Positions 33,680 through 42,437 of a stretch of 64,000 bases of DNA are shown here, in pieces. The notes beneath the pieces were generated by a model, which did not search any database, was not told where the DNA came from, and saw only the letters and a program-made list of their open reading frames with translations. The DNA is from Paractinoplanes tereljensis (lineage in GTDB: Bacteria > Actinomycetota > Actinomycetes > Mycobacteriales > Micromonosporaceae), in contig NZ_BOMY01000044.1 of assembly GCF_016862435.1 (NCBI RefSeq), forward strand, positions 103,980 through 167,979, written 5' to 3'. The stretch's first letter is position 1, and each line of letters starts with the position of its first letter. A program made the translations under genes and the position numbers.

Positions 33680-34167
33680 GCGGCCCCGACGACGGCCTGG
33701 CGGACGCCGCCAGCCCGGGAACCGGCGAGGTGACCGCCACGGTCATCGTCAACGCACCGGCCGCCCGGGTCTTCGCCGCCTTCCTGAACTGGGAGAAGCA
33801 GTCCGCCTGGATCCCGTTCACCAAGGTCCGGGTGGTCGAGGGCGACGGCGGCGAGGGCAGCCTGGTCGAGGCGATCACCGCGATCGGTCCCGCGTCGCTG
33901 CGCGACGAGATTCGGGTGGTCAAGGTCAACGCGCCGTACGAGGTGCGGGTCGTGCACTGCGGCAAGGTGCTGCGCGGTCCGGGCGCGATGCGCTGCACGG
34001 CCATGTCCGGTGACCGCACCCAGGTGGTCCTGCACGAGTGGTTCCACCTGCCGGCCGGCGCCGTCGGGAAGGTCGCCTGGCCGGTGCTCTGGCCCGGCTC
34101 GAAGCTGAGCTTCACCGCCGCCCTGCGGAAGTTCGGCCGCCTGGTCGAGCAGGGCAAGTTGCCCTAG
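33676..34167 (+). CDS. SRPBCC/START-like lipid- or ligand-binding protein
   Basis: A 163-residue protein from TTG at 33676 (TTGA overlap with the upstream stop). VTATVIVNAPAARVFAAFLN and the repeated strand pattern fit a polyketide cyclase/SRPBCC fold, which encloses a hydrophobic ligand cavity. No catalytic residues can be assigned. It is translationally coupled to the DivIVA-like gene and lies 35 bp before tag. Confidence 0.7.
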   Translation: MSGPDDGLADAASPGTGEVTATVIVNAPAARVFAAFLNWEKQSAWIPFTKVRVVEGDGGEGSLVEAITAIGPASLRDEIRVVKVNAPYEVRVVHCGKVLRGPGAMRCTAMSGDRTQVVLHEWFHLPAGAVGKVAWPVLWPGSKLSFTAALRKFGRLVEQGKLP

Positions 34168-34202
34168 CAAAACTGTCAGAGGGTGGCCCTACCGTGGTCG
34201 CC

Positions 34203-34790
34203 ATGACAGACGAAATCGGCCTGGTTGTCGGCGCGGACGGCCATGCCCGCTGCTTCTGGGGCGGCAGCACCCCCGACTACGTGGGCTATCACGACACCGA
34301 GTGGGGCCGGCCGCTGCGCGGCGACGACGCGCTCTTCGAGCGGATGAGCCTCGAGGCGTTCCAGTCCGGCCTCTCCTGGATCACCATCCTGCGCAAACGT
34401 CCGGCGTTCCGGCTCGCGTTCGACGGCTTCCAGATCGACAAGGTGGCCGCCTACTCCGAGGCCGACGCCGTCCGCCTGATGGCCGACGCGGGCATCGTCC
34501 GCAACCGGATGAAGGTCGACGCCACCATGCACAACGCCCGGGTCGCCGCCGACCTGGAGGGTGGGCTGTCCGAGCTGCTGTGGTCCTTCGCCCCGGTGCC
34601 GCGGCCGCCCCGGCCGGCCACCCGGTCCGACGTGCCGGCCACCACGCCGGAGTCGATCGCCCTGGCCAAGGCGCTCAAGAAACGCGGCTTCAAGTTCGTC
34701 GGCCCCACCACGGCCTACGCGTTGATGCAGGCCACGGGCATGGTTGACGACCATCTGGCGGGCTGCTGGGTTGCTCCGATCCACGCGTGA
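34203..34790 (+). CDS. tag: DNA-3-methyladenine glycosylase I
   Basis: A 195-residue base-excision enzyme that removes N3-methyladenine from alkylated DNA. ARCFWGGSTPDYVGYHDTEW near the N-terminus, MSLEAFQSGLSWITILRKR and the C-terminal KFVGPTTAYALMQATGMVDD define the Tag family. The N-terminal Cys and the C-terminal Cys (AGCW) with His (APIHA) are candidates for the structural zinc site. ATG at 34203 was chosen over a longer upstream frame because it places the family N-terminus correctly. Confidence 0.95.
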   Translation: MTDEIGLVVGADGHARCFWGGSTPDYVGYHDTEWGRPLRGDDALFERMSLEAFQSGLSWITILRKRPAFRLAFDGFQIDKVAAYSEADAVRLMADAGIVRNRMKVDATMHNARVAADLEGGLSELLWSFAPVPRPPRPATRSDVPATTPESIALAKALKKRGFKFVGPTTAYALMQATGMVDDHLAGCWVAPIHA

Positions 34791-34803
34791 TGAGATTGAG
34801 CGC

Positions 34804-35328
34804 ATGGCGCAGTGGGCGGTGATCATTCCGGCGGAGCAGTGGGCGACCGAGCGACTTTTCCACAACGAGGTCGTGACGGTGGCGGGCGCGTCGGGTGCGG
34901 TGGCACCCGACGACGAGGTGCTGCTGATCGCCGACGACCACGTGGTGGCCCTGGGCCGGGCCGCCAAGACCGAGGGCGACGATCTCACCCTGACCTACCT
35001 GCGGCGGCAGTTCGACGCTCCACTGCCCGCTGAGGGCCTCGGCGGGGCCCGTCCGGTGGAGGTCGAGCCCGAGGCGTTCCGCCGCCTGGCCGCCCGGTTG
35101 CGCGGCGAGAGCACGGCCGGCCTGCCGACCTGGCTGGTCAGCGTCGCGATGCCGATCGAGGCCGCCACCCCGGCCGACGCGGTCCGGCAGTTCTGGTCGC
35201 ACGTGCGCGAGCTGGGCCCGGCCGAGCTACCGACCTACGTCTGGCCCACCGGCGACGAGCTGTCCATGCTCGCCTTCGTGCTGGGCGCCGAGGCCAACCA
35301 AGACCCGGAAGAAGACGAAGACGAATAG
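34804..35328 (+). CDS. conserved hypothetical protein (EVE/PUA-like size), acidic C-terminus
   Basis: A 174-residue protein starting MAQWAVIIPAEQWATERLF. DEVLLIADDHVVALGRAAK looks like the beta-barrel of an EVE/PUA-like nucleic-acid-binding fold, but this is only a resemblance. The chain ends in a run of Asp/Glu. I cannot name a function. It follows tag by 13 bp and could be part of the same transcript, which ends at the hairpin just after its stop. Confidence 0.6.
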   Translation: MAQWAVIIPAEQWATERLFHNEVVTVAGASGAVAPDDEVLLIADDHVVALGRAAKTEGDDLTLTYLRRQFDAPLPAEGLGGARPVEVEPEAFRRLAARLRGESTAGLPTWLVSVAMPIEAATPADAVRQFWSHVRELGPAELPTYVWPTGDELSMLAFVLGAEANQDPEEDEDE

Positions 35329-35329
35329 G

Positions 35330-35362
35330 CCACGGCCCCGCAGCGAGGCTGCAGGGCCGTGG
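35330..35362. terminator. long hairpin terminator between convergent genes
   Basis: CCACGGCCC (35330-35338) pairs with GGGCCGTGG (35354-35362). Inside, GCAGC pairs with GCTGC around a GAG loop, with a C/A mismatch between. There is no T tract; such strong hairpins are common bidirectional terminators in actinomycetes. It begins 1 bp after the upstream stop and separates it from the convergent trypsin gene. Confidence 0.75.
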
Positions 35363-35450
35363 CGCACGACGCCGGCGAGTCGGGCGAGGAACAACCGGCG
35401 CCGCGCATTCGGGGGGCCTCCGGCGTGAGCCGGGGTGACCTACTGCGGGA

Positions 35451-36260
35451 TCAACCGCCCAGGCTGGTGGCGGCGGCCGCGATGGTCGACGCGAAGTAGC
35501 TGACCTGGGTGTAAACGCCCGGCTTGTTCGGGCGGGCGCAACCGTCGCCCCAGCTCACGATGCCGACCTGCACCAGGCCGCTGGCGCCGGTGCGGAACAT
35601 CGGGCCACCGGAGTCGCCCTGGCAGGTGTCGACGCCACCGGCGGTGAAGCCGGCGCAGATCTCGTTGCTCGCGATGATCTCGCCGTTGTACATCGAGGAG
35701 GAGTTGCAGGTGGCGTCGCTGACGAACGGCACGGTCGCCTTCAGCAGGTAACGCTGCTGGCTGCCGCCCTCGGTCGCGGCGCCCCAGCCGGCGATCGTGA
35801 AGTTGCCGGTGTCGTACGTCGAGGACGTGTTGAGCGGCAGCGTGGCCAGGCCGGTCACCGGGCTGGCCAGGCGGATCAGCGCCCAGTCCTTGCCGCTGCC
35901 GTTGTAGCCGGGGGCCCGGTAGACGTAGTTCGACTTCCGGGTGATCTTGCTGGTGGAGTTGAGGTCGACCACGCCGAGGGTGGCGGTGATCGAGGTGTTC
36001 GTGCCGGTCGAGCCGACGCAGTGCGCCGCCGTCAGCACGATCGTCGAGCTGTACAGGGCGCCACCGCAGCCCATCGACAGCCGCACCATGAACGGGAACT
36101 CACCCTGCGTCGCCCGGGTGCCGCCGACGACGTTCGTGGTGGGAACCACCGCGTCGCCGTTACCCGTCGGAGCCGCCGAGGCGGGGGACGCGGTCGCGCC
36201 CATCGCCGCCGCGGTAAGCACGGCAACCGCCGTGCCCACCAGAATCCGCCACCTGACCAT
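35451..36260 (-). CDS. secreted trypsin-like serine protease (S1 family)
   Basis: A 269-residue precursor. A signal peptide (RILVGTAVAVLTAAAMG, cleavage near ASA) and a short propeptide are followed by NVVGGTRATQGEFPFMVRLS, where maturation would expose the Val-Val-Gly-Gly N-terminus. The catalytic triad is His in LTAAHCVG, Asp in KDWALIRLAS and Ser in QGDSGGPMF. Asp six residues before the Ser (VDTCQGDS) predicts trypsin-type specificity for Arg/Lys. Six cysteines could form three disulfides. The upstream gap (36261-36365) has the inverted repeat TGACG/CGTCA (36335-36354) but no clear promoter. Confidence 0.95.
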   Translation of the reverse strand: MVRWRILVGTAVAVLTAAAMGATASPASAAPTGNGDAVVPTTNVVGGTRATQGEFPFMVRLSMGCGGALYSSTIVLTAAHCVGSTGTNTSITATLGVVDLNSTSKITRKSNYVYRAPGYNGSGKDWALIRLASPVTGLATLPLNTSSTYDTGNFTIAGWGAATEGGSQQRYLLKATVPFVSDATCNSSSMYNGEIIASNEICAGFTAGGVDTCQGDSGGPMFRTGASGLVQVGIVSWGDGCARPNKPGVYTQVSYFASTIAAAATSLGG

Positions 36261-36365
36261 GTAGGTCCTCCCAAGGGGAATGCACGTCCGGTAGGACGCG
36301 TCGGGAGGAGCCTATGAATAGATGCCCGTAAATGTGACGATCCCAAAACCGTCATAACACTTGTA

Positions 36366-37154
36366 TCAACGACCGTCGAAGCTAGGTTTCTGCTTGGCCA
36401 GGAAGGAGGCGACGGCGGCCTTGTGGTCGGCCGTCGCGCCGCAGATCGCCTGGGCCTGGGCCTCGGCCGCGAGGGCGTCGGACAGCGTGCCGGCGTCGCC
36501 GATGGACAGCTCCCGCTTGATCGCGCCGTAGGCCACCGTGGGACCGGCGGCGAGCCGCGCGGCCAGCGCCTGCGCCGTGGTCAGAACCTGCTCGTCGTCG
36601 TCCAGAAGCTGGGAGAGCAGGCCGATCTCGTACGCCCGCTGGGCCCGCACCGGCTCGGCCAGCAGCAGCAGCTCGACCGCCCGGGCGTGCCCGACGATCC
36701 GCGGCAGCGACCAGGAAACCCCGCTGTCGCCGGCCAGGCCGACGTTGGCGAACGCCATCAGGAAGCCGGTCGACGGCCCGCCGATCCGGAAGTCGGCCAG
36801 CAGCGACAGTGATGCCCCGGCGCCCGCCGCCATCCCGCGCACCGCAGCCACCACCGGTTTCGGCATGCTGGACAGCCGCTGCGCGATCGGGTTGTAGTGC
36901 GTCCGCACGGTGTCCAGGTCGGTGTGGCCCGACTCCAGCAGCTCGGCGTGCTCACGCAGGTCCTGCCCGACACAGAAGCCGCGGCCCGCGCCGGCCAGCA
37001 CGATCGCCCGGCAGCTGCGGTCGGTCTCCAGCGCGGCGAGGGTGTCCCGCAGTGCCACCTTGAGGTCGACGTCGAGGGCGTTCATCGCGTCGGGCCGGTT
37101 GAGCGTGAGGGTGACGACCGCGTCAGTGCGGTCGACGAGCAGCGAGTCCGTCAT
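36366..37154 (-). CDS. enoyl-CoA hydratase/isomerase (PaaG-like)
   Basis: A 262-residue crotonase-fold protein: VTLTLNRPDAMNALD, the oxyanion segment GRGFCVGQDLREHAE and the second oxyanion loop AAVRGMAAGAGASLSLLADF. The active-site loop reads GLAGDSGVSWSLPRIVG, where Asp rather than Glu resembles the PaaG isomerase group. Its start overlaps the stop of the PaaX-type regulator gene by 4 bp, which supports a role in phenylacetate-like aromatic degradation, although no other paa genes are visible. Confidence 0.85.
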   Translation of the reverse strand: MTDSLLVDRTDAVVTLTLNRPDAMNALDVDLKVALRDTLAALETDRSCRAIVLAGAGRGFCVGQDLREHAELLESGHTDLDTVRTHYNPIAQRLSSMPKPVVAAVRGMAAGAGASLSLLADFRIGGPSTGFLMAFANVGLAGDSGVSWSLPRIVGHARAVELLLLAEPVRAQRAYEIGLLSQLLDDDEQVLTTAQALAARLAAGPTVAYGAIKRELSIGDAGTLSDALAAEAQAQAICGATADHKAAVASFLAKQKPSFDGR

Positions 37155-37963
37155 GTATCCGAGAATCCCACACGGCTGCCCCTACCGGCCGATTGCAGGC
37201 AGCGTTCCACGTAGCGGTCGGCGGCCGGTCGCAGCCGGGCCGAGTGCCGGTCGAAGAAGCCGGCCGCGCTCGCCCCGGGCCAGCGCGGCGGCAGCAGCGA
37301 CGGGGGCAGTTGGGGGTCGCGGAACAGGAACGAGCGCCAGGCGTGCACCAGCCGGAACCGGGCCGCGTACGCCTCCTCGTCGCTGCTGCGGGTGTTCACC
37401 GCGATGACCACCGGACGCAGGTCGGAAACGAACGCCTCGTAGGAGCGGGCGAGCTCGGACAGGTCCCAGGCCCGGCCGACCACCTCGGCGGCCCCGGGCG
37501 AGCCGGCCGCGTGGGCCGCGCTGAACCGTTCGTAGCCGATTCCGGCGTCGACCAGGACGGTGTCGACCTCCTCGGCGGCCCGCGGAGCGACCCAGGCATG
37601 ATCACCGAGTGATCCGTAGCCGAGGAACGCCAGCCGGTTGGCCTCCCGCTTCGGCAATGGGCCGTGCAGCAGGACGAGATCGAACCGTCCGTCCCATCCG
37701 TTCCGGCCGGTTCGGTAGATCCGGGCCGCCGCCTCGTCCAACCGGCGTGCGGCCTTCGGGGTGAGCAGATAGCCCGGTCCGGAGACCAGTCGCAGGGGAT
37801 GCAGCCAGCCTTGGCGGACCATCCGGGACACCGCGGTGCGGACCGCGGGCGGGGCGATGCCGAGCGGCGCAAGCAGTCTGACCAGGGCGGCAACCGGCGC
37901 GCGCCCGCCTCGGGGGCGGAGATAGTCGCCGTACAGGTCGAAGAGTGCCGACCGCGCCTGCAT
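37151..37963 (-). CDS. PaaX-family transcriptional repressor
   Basis: A 270-residue protein beginning MQARSALFDLYGDYLRPRGG, the PaaX N-terminal winged-helix domain. VRTAVSRMVRQGWLHPLRL is the recognition region, and the PaaX C-terminal domain (FRLVHAWRSFLFRDPQLPP) follows. PaaX proteins are repressors released by aryl-CoA thioesters such as phenylacetyl-CoA. The ATG at 37963 gives the family N-terminus; an upstream in-frame start would add 16 residues. A 9-bp inverted repeat starts 11 bp upstream of the ATG and suggests autoregulation with the hydratase gene. Confidence 0.88.
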   Translation of the reverse strand: MQARSALFDLYGDYLRPRGGRAPVAALVRLLAPLGIAPPAVRTAVSRMVRQGWLHPLRLVSGPGYLLTPKAARRLDEAAARIYRTGRNGWDGRFDLVLLHGPLPKREANRLAFLGYGSLGDHAWVAPRAAEEVDTVLVDAGIGYERFSAAHAAGSPGAAEVVGRAWDLSELARSYEAFVSDLRPVVIAVNTRSSDEEAYAARFRLVHAWRSFLFRDPQLPPSLLPPRWPGASAAGFFDRHSARLRPAADRYVERCLQSAGRGSRVGFSDT

Positions 37964-37973
37964 GACCGCACAT

Positions 37974-38012
37974 TGTGACAGCCCAAAAGGCGATATGCTA
38001 GACGCTGTCACA
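37974..38012. promoter_or_regulatory. perfect 9-bp inverted repeat, probable operator of the PaaX-type regulator
   Basis: TGTGACAGC (37974-37982) and GCTGTCACA (38004-38012) are exact inverted copies separated by 21 bp of AT-richer sequence (centre to centre 30 bp, about three helical turns). The site is directly upstream of the repressor start and lies where its promoter should be. Autoregulation is inferred from position. Confidence 0.65.
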
Positions 38013-38222
38013 TCCGCGCGGGCTGGGTTTGGGTTCGCCGGTGTTCATCAGGGAAAATGTTTGATCGGCACGGTGGGCCGGGTCGCGTCAGCACGCGAAA
38101 TGGCCCTCGGCCGCCGGTCGGATATACGAGTTAGCACGGCACGTGGGGCTGAGCACGTGACGTTGAGTAGTGGCTGTGGGGTAACCCACCGACACCCTGA
38201 TGTGGGTCTGAGGGGAGACGAA

Positions 38223-38390
38223 ATGGCGGCGATGAAGCCGCGGACGGGCGATGGTCCGCTGGAGGTCACCAAGGAGGGACGAGGCATCGTCATGCGCGTC
38301 CCGCTGGAAGGTGGTGGCCGTCTCGTCGTTGAGATGACTCCGGACGAGGCCAACGCGCTGGGTGACGCGTTGAAGTCGATCGCCGGCTGA
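38223..38390 (+). CDS. DUF3117-family small protein
   Basis: A 55-residue protein (MKPRTGDGPLEVTKEGRGIV from residue 4). The family is highly conserved in actinobacteria at this length; the function is unknown. AGGGGAGACGAA precedes the ATG. Its conserved C-terminus EMTPDEANALGDALKSI is intact. A strong terminator begins 13 bp after the stop, so it is probably a single-gene transcript. Confidence 0.9.
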   Translation: MAAMKPRTGDGPLEVTKEGRGIVMRVPLEGGGRLVVEMTPDEANALGDALKSIAG

Positions 38391-38402
38391 CGTTTCACGC
38401 GA

Positions 38403-38439
38403 GCCCGCCGGTACGGTACCGCCCGTACCGGCGGGCTTT
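38403..38439 (+). terminator. strong hairpin terminator after the DUF3117 gene
   Basis: GCCCGCCGGTACGG (38403-38416) pairs perfectly over 14 bp with CCGTACCGGCGGGC (38423-38436) around a 6-nt loop, followed by TTT. It separates DUF3117 from pepA. Confidence 0.85.
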
Positions 38440-38467
38440 CCACGTCTTCGAGAAAGGTCACGCTCTC

Positions 38468-39883
38468 GTGTTTCCGATCAGGCTGACCGACCATCTCGAC
38501 GACGACCGAACGTGGGTCGTACCGATCGCCGTCTCGGGCCCACTGTCGCACGACGGAGGCGAACTGGCGGCCGAAATCGCCGCGCTGGCCGACGGCATGG
38601 AAAAAGCTGGAGAAATCCGGATATTTCCGAGGCCACTCCGCCGGCCGGCGAAGGTGTTGCTGGTCGGTATCGGCGCTGGTGACGACGCCGGCTGGCGAGC
38701 CGCCGGCGCGGCGGTGAGCCGCGCGGCCGAGGACGACGAGCCGTTGCAGGTCATCGACGCCCCAACCGAGGTGCGGGCCCTGGCCGAGGGCCTCTGGCTG
38801 GGCGGCTATCGCTACCGCGACGGCCGCGAGGAGCCCCGATCGGCTCCGGTCGACCTGGTGGTCACCGACCCCGATGAGTACGCAGCGGGCCTGGCCCGAG
38901 CACAGGTCACGGCCCGGGCCGTCTGGCTCGCGCGCGACCTCGGCAACACCCCGTCCTCGCTCAAGAACCCGGACTGGCTGGCCGAGGAGATCGTCGGCGC
39001 GGCCGCGAAGCGTACGGATGTCACCGTCCGCGTCCGCAGCGGCGCCGAGCTGGAGCGTTTCGGTGGCCTGCGCGCCGTCGGCGGCGCCTCGGTGTTCCCG
39101 CCCTGCCTGGTCGAGCTGAGCCGGCACCCGGCCGGCGCCACCAAGCACGTGGTGCTGATCGGCAAGGGCATCACGTTCGACTCCGGCGGCATCTCGATCA
39201 AGACCCGGCCCGGCATGAAGACCATGAAGATCGACATGGCCGGTGCGGCCGCGGTGGCGGCGGCCACGCTGGGCGCGTCCGACCTGGACCTTCCGGTACG
39301 GGTGACGGCACTGCTCCCGCTGGCCGAGAACGCGGTCGGGGCGGACGCCTACCGGCCCGGTGACGTGATCACCCACTACGACGGCACCACCAGCGAGTCC
39401 ACCAACTCCGACGCCGAAGGGCGGCTGGTGCTGGCCGACGCGCTCGGTTACGCGGTCGCCGAGCTGGACCCCGACGTGATCATCGACCTGGCCACCCTGA
39501 CCGGGGCCAGCGTGATCGCGCTGGGCACTCACCTCGCCGCCCTGTTCAGCCACGACGACGAACTGGCCGGGGCGCTCACCGCGGCCGGGGCGAGCGCCGG
39601 CGAGGCGATGTGGCGGATGCCGCTGCCCGACGACTACCGCGAATACCTGCGCTCCGAGATCGCCGACCGGCACAGTTCGCCCACCCAGGGCGCCGGTGCC
39701 GTGGTCGCCGCGCTCTACCTGCGCGAGTTCCTCGGCGACAAGGTCTCGGCCTGGGCTCATCTCGACATGGCCGCGCCGAGCTGGGCCGACGAGACCGAGC
39801 TCGACCTGACCCGGGGCGCCACCGGATGGGGTGCCCGCACCCTGCTGCGTTACCTGGAGACGGTCAGCGCTTCACCGCGGTGA
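38468..39883 (+). CDS. pepA: leucyl aminopeptidase (M17 family)
   Basis: A 471-residue dizinc aminopeptidase that removes N-terminal residues from peptides. The C-terminal catalytic domain has KGITFDSGGISIKTRPGMK with the metal and catalytic Lys residues, MKIDMAGAAAV, NSDAEGRLVLADAL (the family signature, NTDAEGRL in most members) and the later WAHLDMAAPSW segment. It starts at GTG with GAAAGG about 9 bp upstream. The final 20 bp overlap the convergent methyltransferase gene. Confidence 0.94.
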   Translation: MFPIRLTDHLDDDRTWVVPIAVSGPLSHDGGELAAEIAALADGMEKAGEIRIFPRPLRRPAKVLLVGIGAGDDAGWRAAGAAVSRAAEDDEPLQVIDAPTEVRALAEGLWLGGYRYRDGREEPRSAPVDLVVTDPDEYAAGLARAQVTARAVWLARDLGNTPSSLKNPDWLAEEIVGAAAKRTDVTVRVRSGAELERFGGLRAVGGASVFPPCLVELSRHPAGATKHVVLIGKGITFDSGGISIKTRPGMKTMKIDMAGAAAVAAATLGASDLDLPVRVTALLPLAENAVGADAYRPGDVITHYDGTTSESTNSDAEGRLVLADALGYAVAELDPDVIIDLATLTGASVIALGTHLAALFSHDDELAGALTAAGASAGEAMWRMPLPDDYREYLRSEIADRHSSPTQGAGAVVAALYLREFLGDKVSAWAHLDMAAPSWADETELDLTRGATGWGARTLLRYLETVSASPR

Positions 39884-40556
39884 GCAGGCCGGCCCCGGAC
39901 GGGATCACCGCCGGGATCCACTCCTCCGACTCGCGCACGATCCGCACCGTCTCGCGGATGGTCAGTGTGTCCACGTCCCGGGCGGCCGGGTCACTGATCC
40001 GGCCGCCGGCCATCGCGCCGTTGACCACCAGCACCCCGCCCGGGCGCAGCAGCCGCAGGGCCGCCTCCGCGCAGGCGGTGAACTCGGTGGCGTCGGCGTC
40101 GACGAAGACCAGGTCGTACACGCCGTCGGCGAGCCGGGGCAGGACGTCGAGGGCCCGGCCGGTGATGATCCGGGTGCGGGACGGGGCGAAACCGGCCTCC
40201 ACGAAGATCCGCCGGGCGATCCGCTGGTGCTCGTTCTCCACGTCGATGGTGGTGAGCACGCCGTCCGTCCGCATCCCGCGGAGCAGCCAGATGCCGCTGA
40301 CCCCGGCGCCGGTGCCGATCTCCACCACCGCCTTGGCGTTGCCCGCGGCCGCCAGCAGGCGCAGCACCGACCCGGCGGCCGGGGTGACGCTGTCCAGGCC
40401 GAGCTCGTGAGCCAGGCTGCGGGCGGTCTGCAGCACCACGTCCTCGCTGGCGTACGCCTCGGCGAAGTCCTGCGCAGCGGAATGGTGCGGCTGAGGACGA
40501 ATTGACGGGACGATGACGACCTCCGGGCGGCGGAGACGTGCGGAACTCGCGCACAT
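39864..40556 (-). CDS. class I SAM-dependent O-methyltransferase (family 3)
   Basis: A 230-residue protein. VVEIGTGAGVSGIWLLRGM is the SAM-binding motif I, LTTIDVENEHQRIARRIF motif post-I, and YDLVFVDADATEFTACAEAA motif II with the metal-site Asp; GGVLVVNGAMAGG follows. These match the metal-dependent caffeoyl-CoA/catechol O-methyltransferase-like family. The ATG at 40556 yields a normal N-terminus; the frame is open upstream but runs into the divergent HtrA region. The substrate is unknown. Confidence 0.85.
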   Translation of the reverse strand: MCASSARLRRPEVVIVPSIRPQPHHSAAQDFAEAYASEDVVLQTARSLAHELGLDSVTPAAGSVLRLLAAAGNAKAVVEIGTGAGVSGIWLLRGMRTDGVLTTIDVENEHQRIARRIFVEAGFAPSRTRIITGRALDVLPRLADGVYDLVFVDADATEFTACAEAALRLLRPGGVLVVNGAMAGGRISDPAARDVDTLTIRETVRIVRESEEWIPAVIPSGAGLLTAVKR

Positions 40557-40699
40557 CGGATATGAGAGTAGAGCGACGCTCTTCGTGGCCGCACCGGGCG
40601 GTCGATGGGATAAACAGGCCGGGGCCGAGTGGTGTCGAGGATCCGTGTCATTCTGGAGGGGGAGCCGGGCTCCTGAGGGATGTTGAGGGAGGCACCGAC

Positions 40700-41950
40700 G
40701 TGACCGACGGCTGGAACGCGCGCTCCGCTCCGCCGCCTGCCGCAGGTCAGGGCCCATCGCCTTGGTGGTCCGACGCGCTGGCCGATCCGTGGCGTGATCC
40801 GTACGCTCCGGCGCACGTGGTGGTGCCGACCGCGCGGGAGAGCACCGGTCCTGCCCCCGAGGCGGTCGTCGACCCCGACGCGCCCCGCCGCTCGCTCGCT
40901 CCGGTCCTGCTGATCTGCCTGGTCACCGCCCTGCTGGCGGGTGGTCTGGGCGGCACCCTGGGCTTCGTCTTCGCGGTGCGCGGTGGCCTGGCCAACGGCA
41001 CCGGCAGCCAGCTCGGTTCGGCCGGGCAGGACGCACCGGCCGCCGCCAACCGGGCCCCCGAGTCGAACGCCGGCATCGTCAAGAAGGTGCTGCCGAGCGT
41101 CGTCACGGTCCGGGTCACCGGCGCGATCGGCTCCGGCTTCATCGTCTCCGACGACGGTTACGTGATCACCAACGACCACGTGGTCGAAGGCGCCGACGAC
41201 AAGACCATGTCGGTGTCGTTCAGCGACGGCTCGACCGCCGCGGCCAAGCTGGTCGGCCGTGATCCGGAGTCCGACATCGCCGTGATCAAGGTCGCAAAGT
41301 CCAACGTCACCCCGGTCGCGCTCGGCGACTCGGACGCGATCGCGGTCGGCGACCCGGTGTTCGCCTTCGGCTCGCCGCTGGCCCTGGTCAATACCGTGAC
41401 CTCGGGCATCGTGAGCGCGCTGGACCGCACCATCCAGGCCGGCGACCCGGGCGGCACCACGCGCTATTACGCGGCCATCCAGACCGACGCCGCGGTCAAC
41501 CAGGGCAACTCCGGCGGCCCGCTGGTCAACGCGGCCGGCCAGGTCGTCGGGGTCAACTCGGTGATCCGCTCGGTGAGCGGCACCGAGACCGAGGCCGGCA
41601 ACATCGGCCTGGCCTTCGCGATCCCGATCAACCAGGCCAAGCGGATCGCCGGCGACATCATCGACCACGGCAAGGCCCGCCGAACGGTGATCGGCGCCGA
41701 GGTGGCCACCGGCACCAACACCGGGGGCGGCGCCCGGCTGCGGTCGGTCGACCCGGCTGGTCCGGCCGGCGCGGCCGGTCTCAAGGCCGGTGACGTGGTC
41801 ACCAAGCTCGACAACCATCCGCTCGAGGACGGCACCGACCTGATCGCCCTGGTCCGTAAGTACGCCCCGGGCGCGGTGGTCCCGGTGGAGTACCGCCGGG
41901 GCACCAAGACCCAGAGTGCCTCTGTGACACTCGCCGCCGACTCCAACTGA
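40700..41950 (+). CDS. HtrA/DegP-like membrane serine protease with PDZ domain
   Basis: A 416-residue protein. A Pro-rich cytoplasmic segment and one membrane helix (VLLICLVTALLAGGLGG) precede the trypsin-like domain: His in VITNDHVVEGAD, Asp in ESDIAVIKVAK, Ser in QGNSGGPLVNAAGQ. A PDZ domain follows (GPAGAAGLKAGDVVTKLDN). HtrA proteases degrade or sense misfolded envelope proteins. GTG at 40700 has GAGGGAGG upstream. It is divergent from the methyltransferase and 73 bp before tatB. Confidence 0.92.
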   Translation: MTDGWNARSAPPPAAGQGPSPWWSDALADPWRDPYAPAHVVVPTARESTGPAPEAVVDPDAPRRSLAPVLLICLVTALLAGGLGGTLGFVFAVRGGLANGTGSQLGSAGQDAPAAANRAPESNAGIVKKVLPSVVTVRVTGAIGSGFIVSDDGYVITNDHVVEGADDKTMSVSFSDGSTAAAKLVGRDPESDIAVIKVAKSNVTPVALGDSDAIAVGDPVFAFGSPLALVNTVTSGIVSALDRTIQAGDPGGTTRYYAAIQTDAAVNQGNSGGPLVNAAGQVVGVNSVIRSVSGTETEAGNIGLAFAIPINQAKRIAGDIIDHGKARRTVIGAEVATGTNTGGGARLRSVDPAGPAGAAGLKAGDVVTKLDNHPLEDGTDLIALVRKYAPGAVVPVEYRRGTKTQSASVTLAADSN

Positions 41951-42023
41951 TCACCCGGCGGGGGTGTGGATCCATAGTGAGCGTGCGTAGGCTGGCAGCC
42001 GGGAAACTCAGAGAGGCCGCCTC

Positions 42024-42437
42024 ATGTTCGAAAATCTGAACTGGTGGGAGATCGGCGCGCTGCTGATGCTGGCGCTGCTGATCTTCGGTGAGCGTCTGCC
42101 CAAGGTGATCGGCGACGGCCTGCGCATGCTGCGTGGCCTGCGCGCCATGGCGCAAAATGCCACCACCGACCTGAACCGGGAGCTCGGCACCGACCTCCAG
42201 CTTCAGGACCTGCACCCCAAGGCGTTCATTCGCAAGCACATCCTCAGCGAGGAAGAGGAGGCGTCGCTCCGCAAGCCGCTGCAGGGCCTCTTCGACGATG
42301 TGAAGAACGACCTGACCGGCGTGAAGAACGACCTCTCCGAGGTGGCCGCGGCGGCCGACATCAAGAAGCCCGCCACTCCGGCCGCGTCCAGCGCGGTGGA
42401 GAAGCGGGCTCCCGGGTTCGACCTCGACGCGACCTAG
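42024..42437 (+). CDS. tatB: Sec-independent protein translocase TatB
   Basis: A 137-residue protein: MFENLNWWEIGALLMLALLI is the single membrane helix, then FGERLPKVIGDGLRMLRGLR an amphipathic helix, followed by a charged coiled coil and a Lys/Ala-rich tail. This layout is typical of TatB (the twin-arginine translocon receptor partner). Neighbouring HtrA suggests an envelope-protein quality-control pair. Its stop overlaps the convergent mrp stop by 4 bp. Confidence 0.9.
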   Translation: MFENLNWWEIGALLMLALLIFGERLPKVIGDGLRMLRGLRAMAQNATTDLNRELGTDLQLQDLHPKAFIRKHILSEEEEASLRKPLQGLFDDVKNDLTGVKNDLSEVAAAADIKKPATPAASSAVEKRAPGFDLDAT

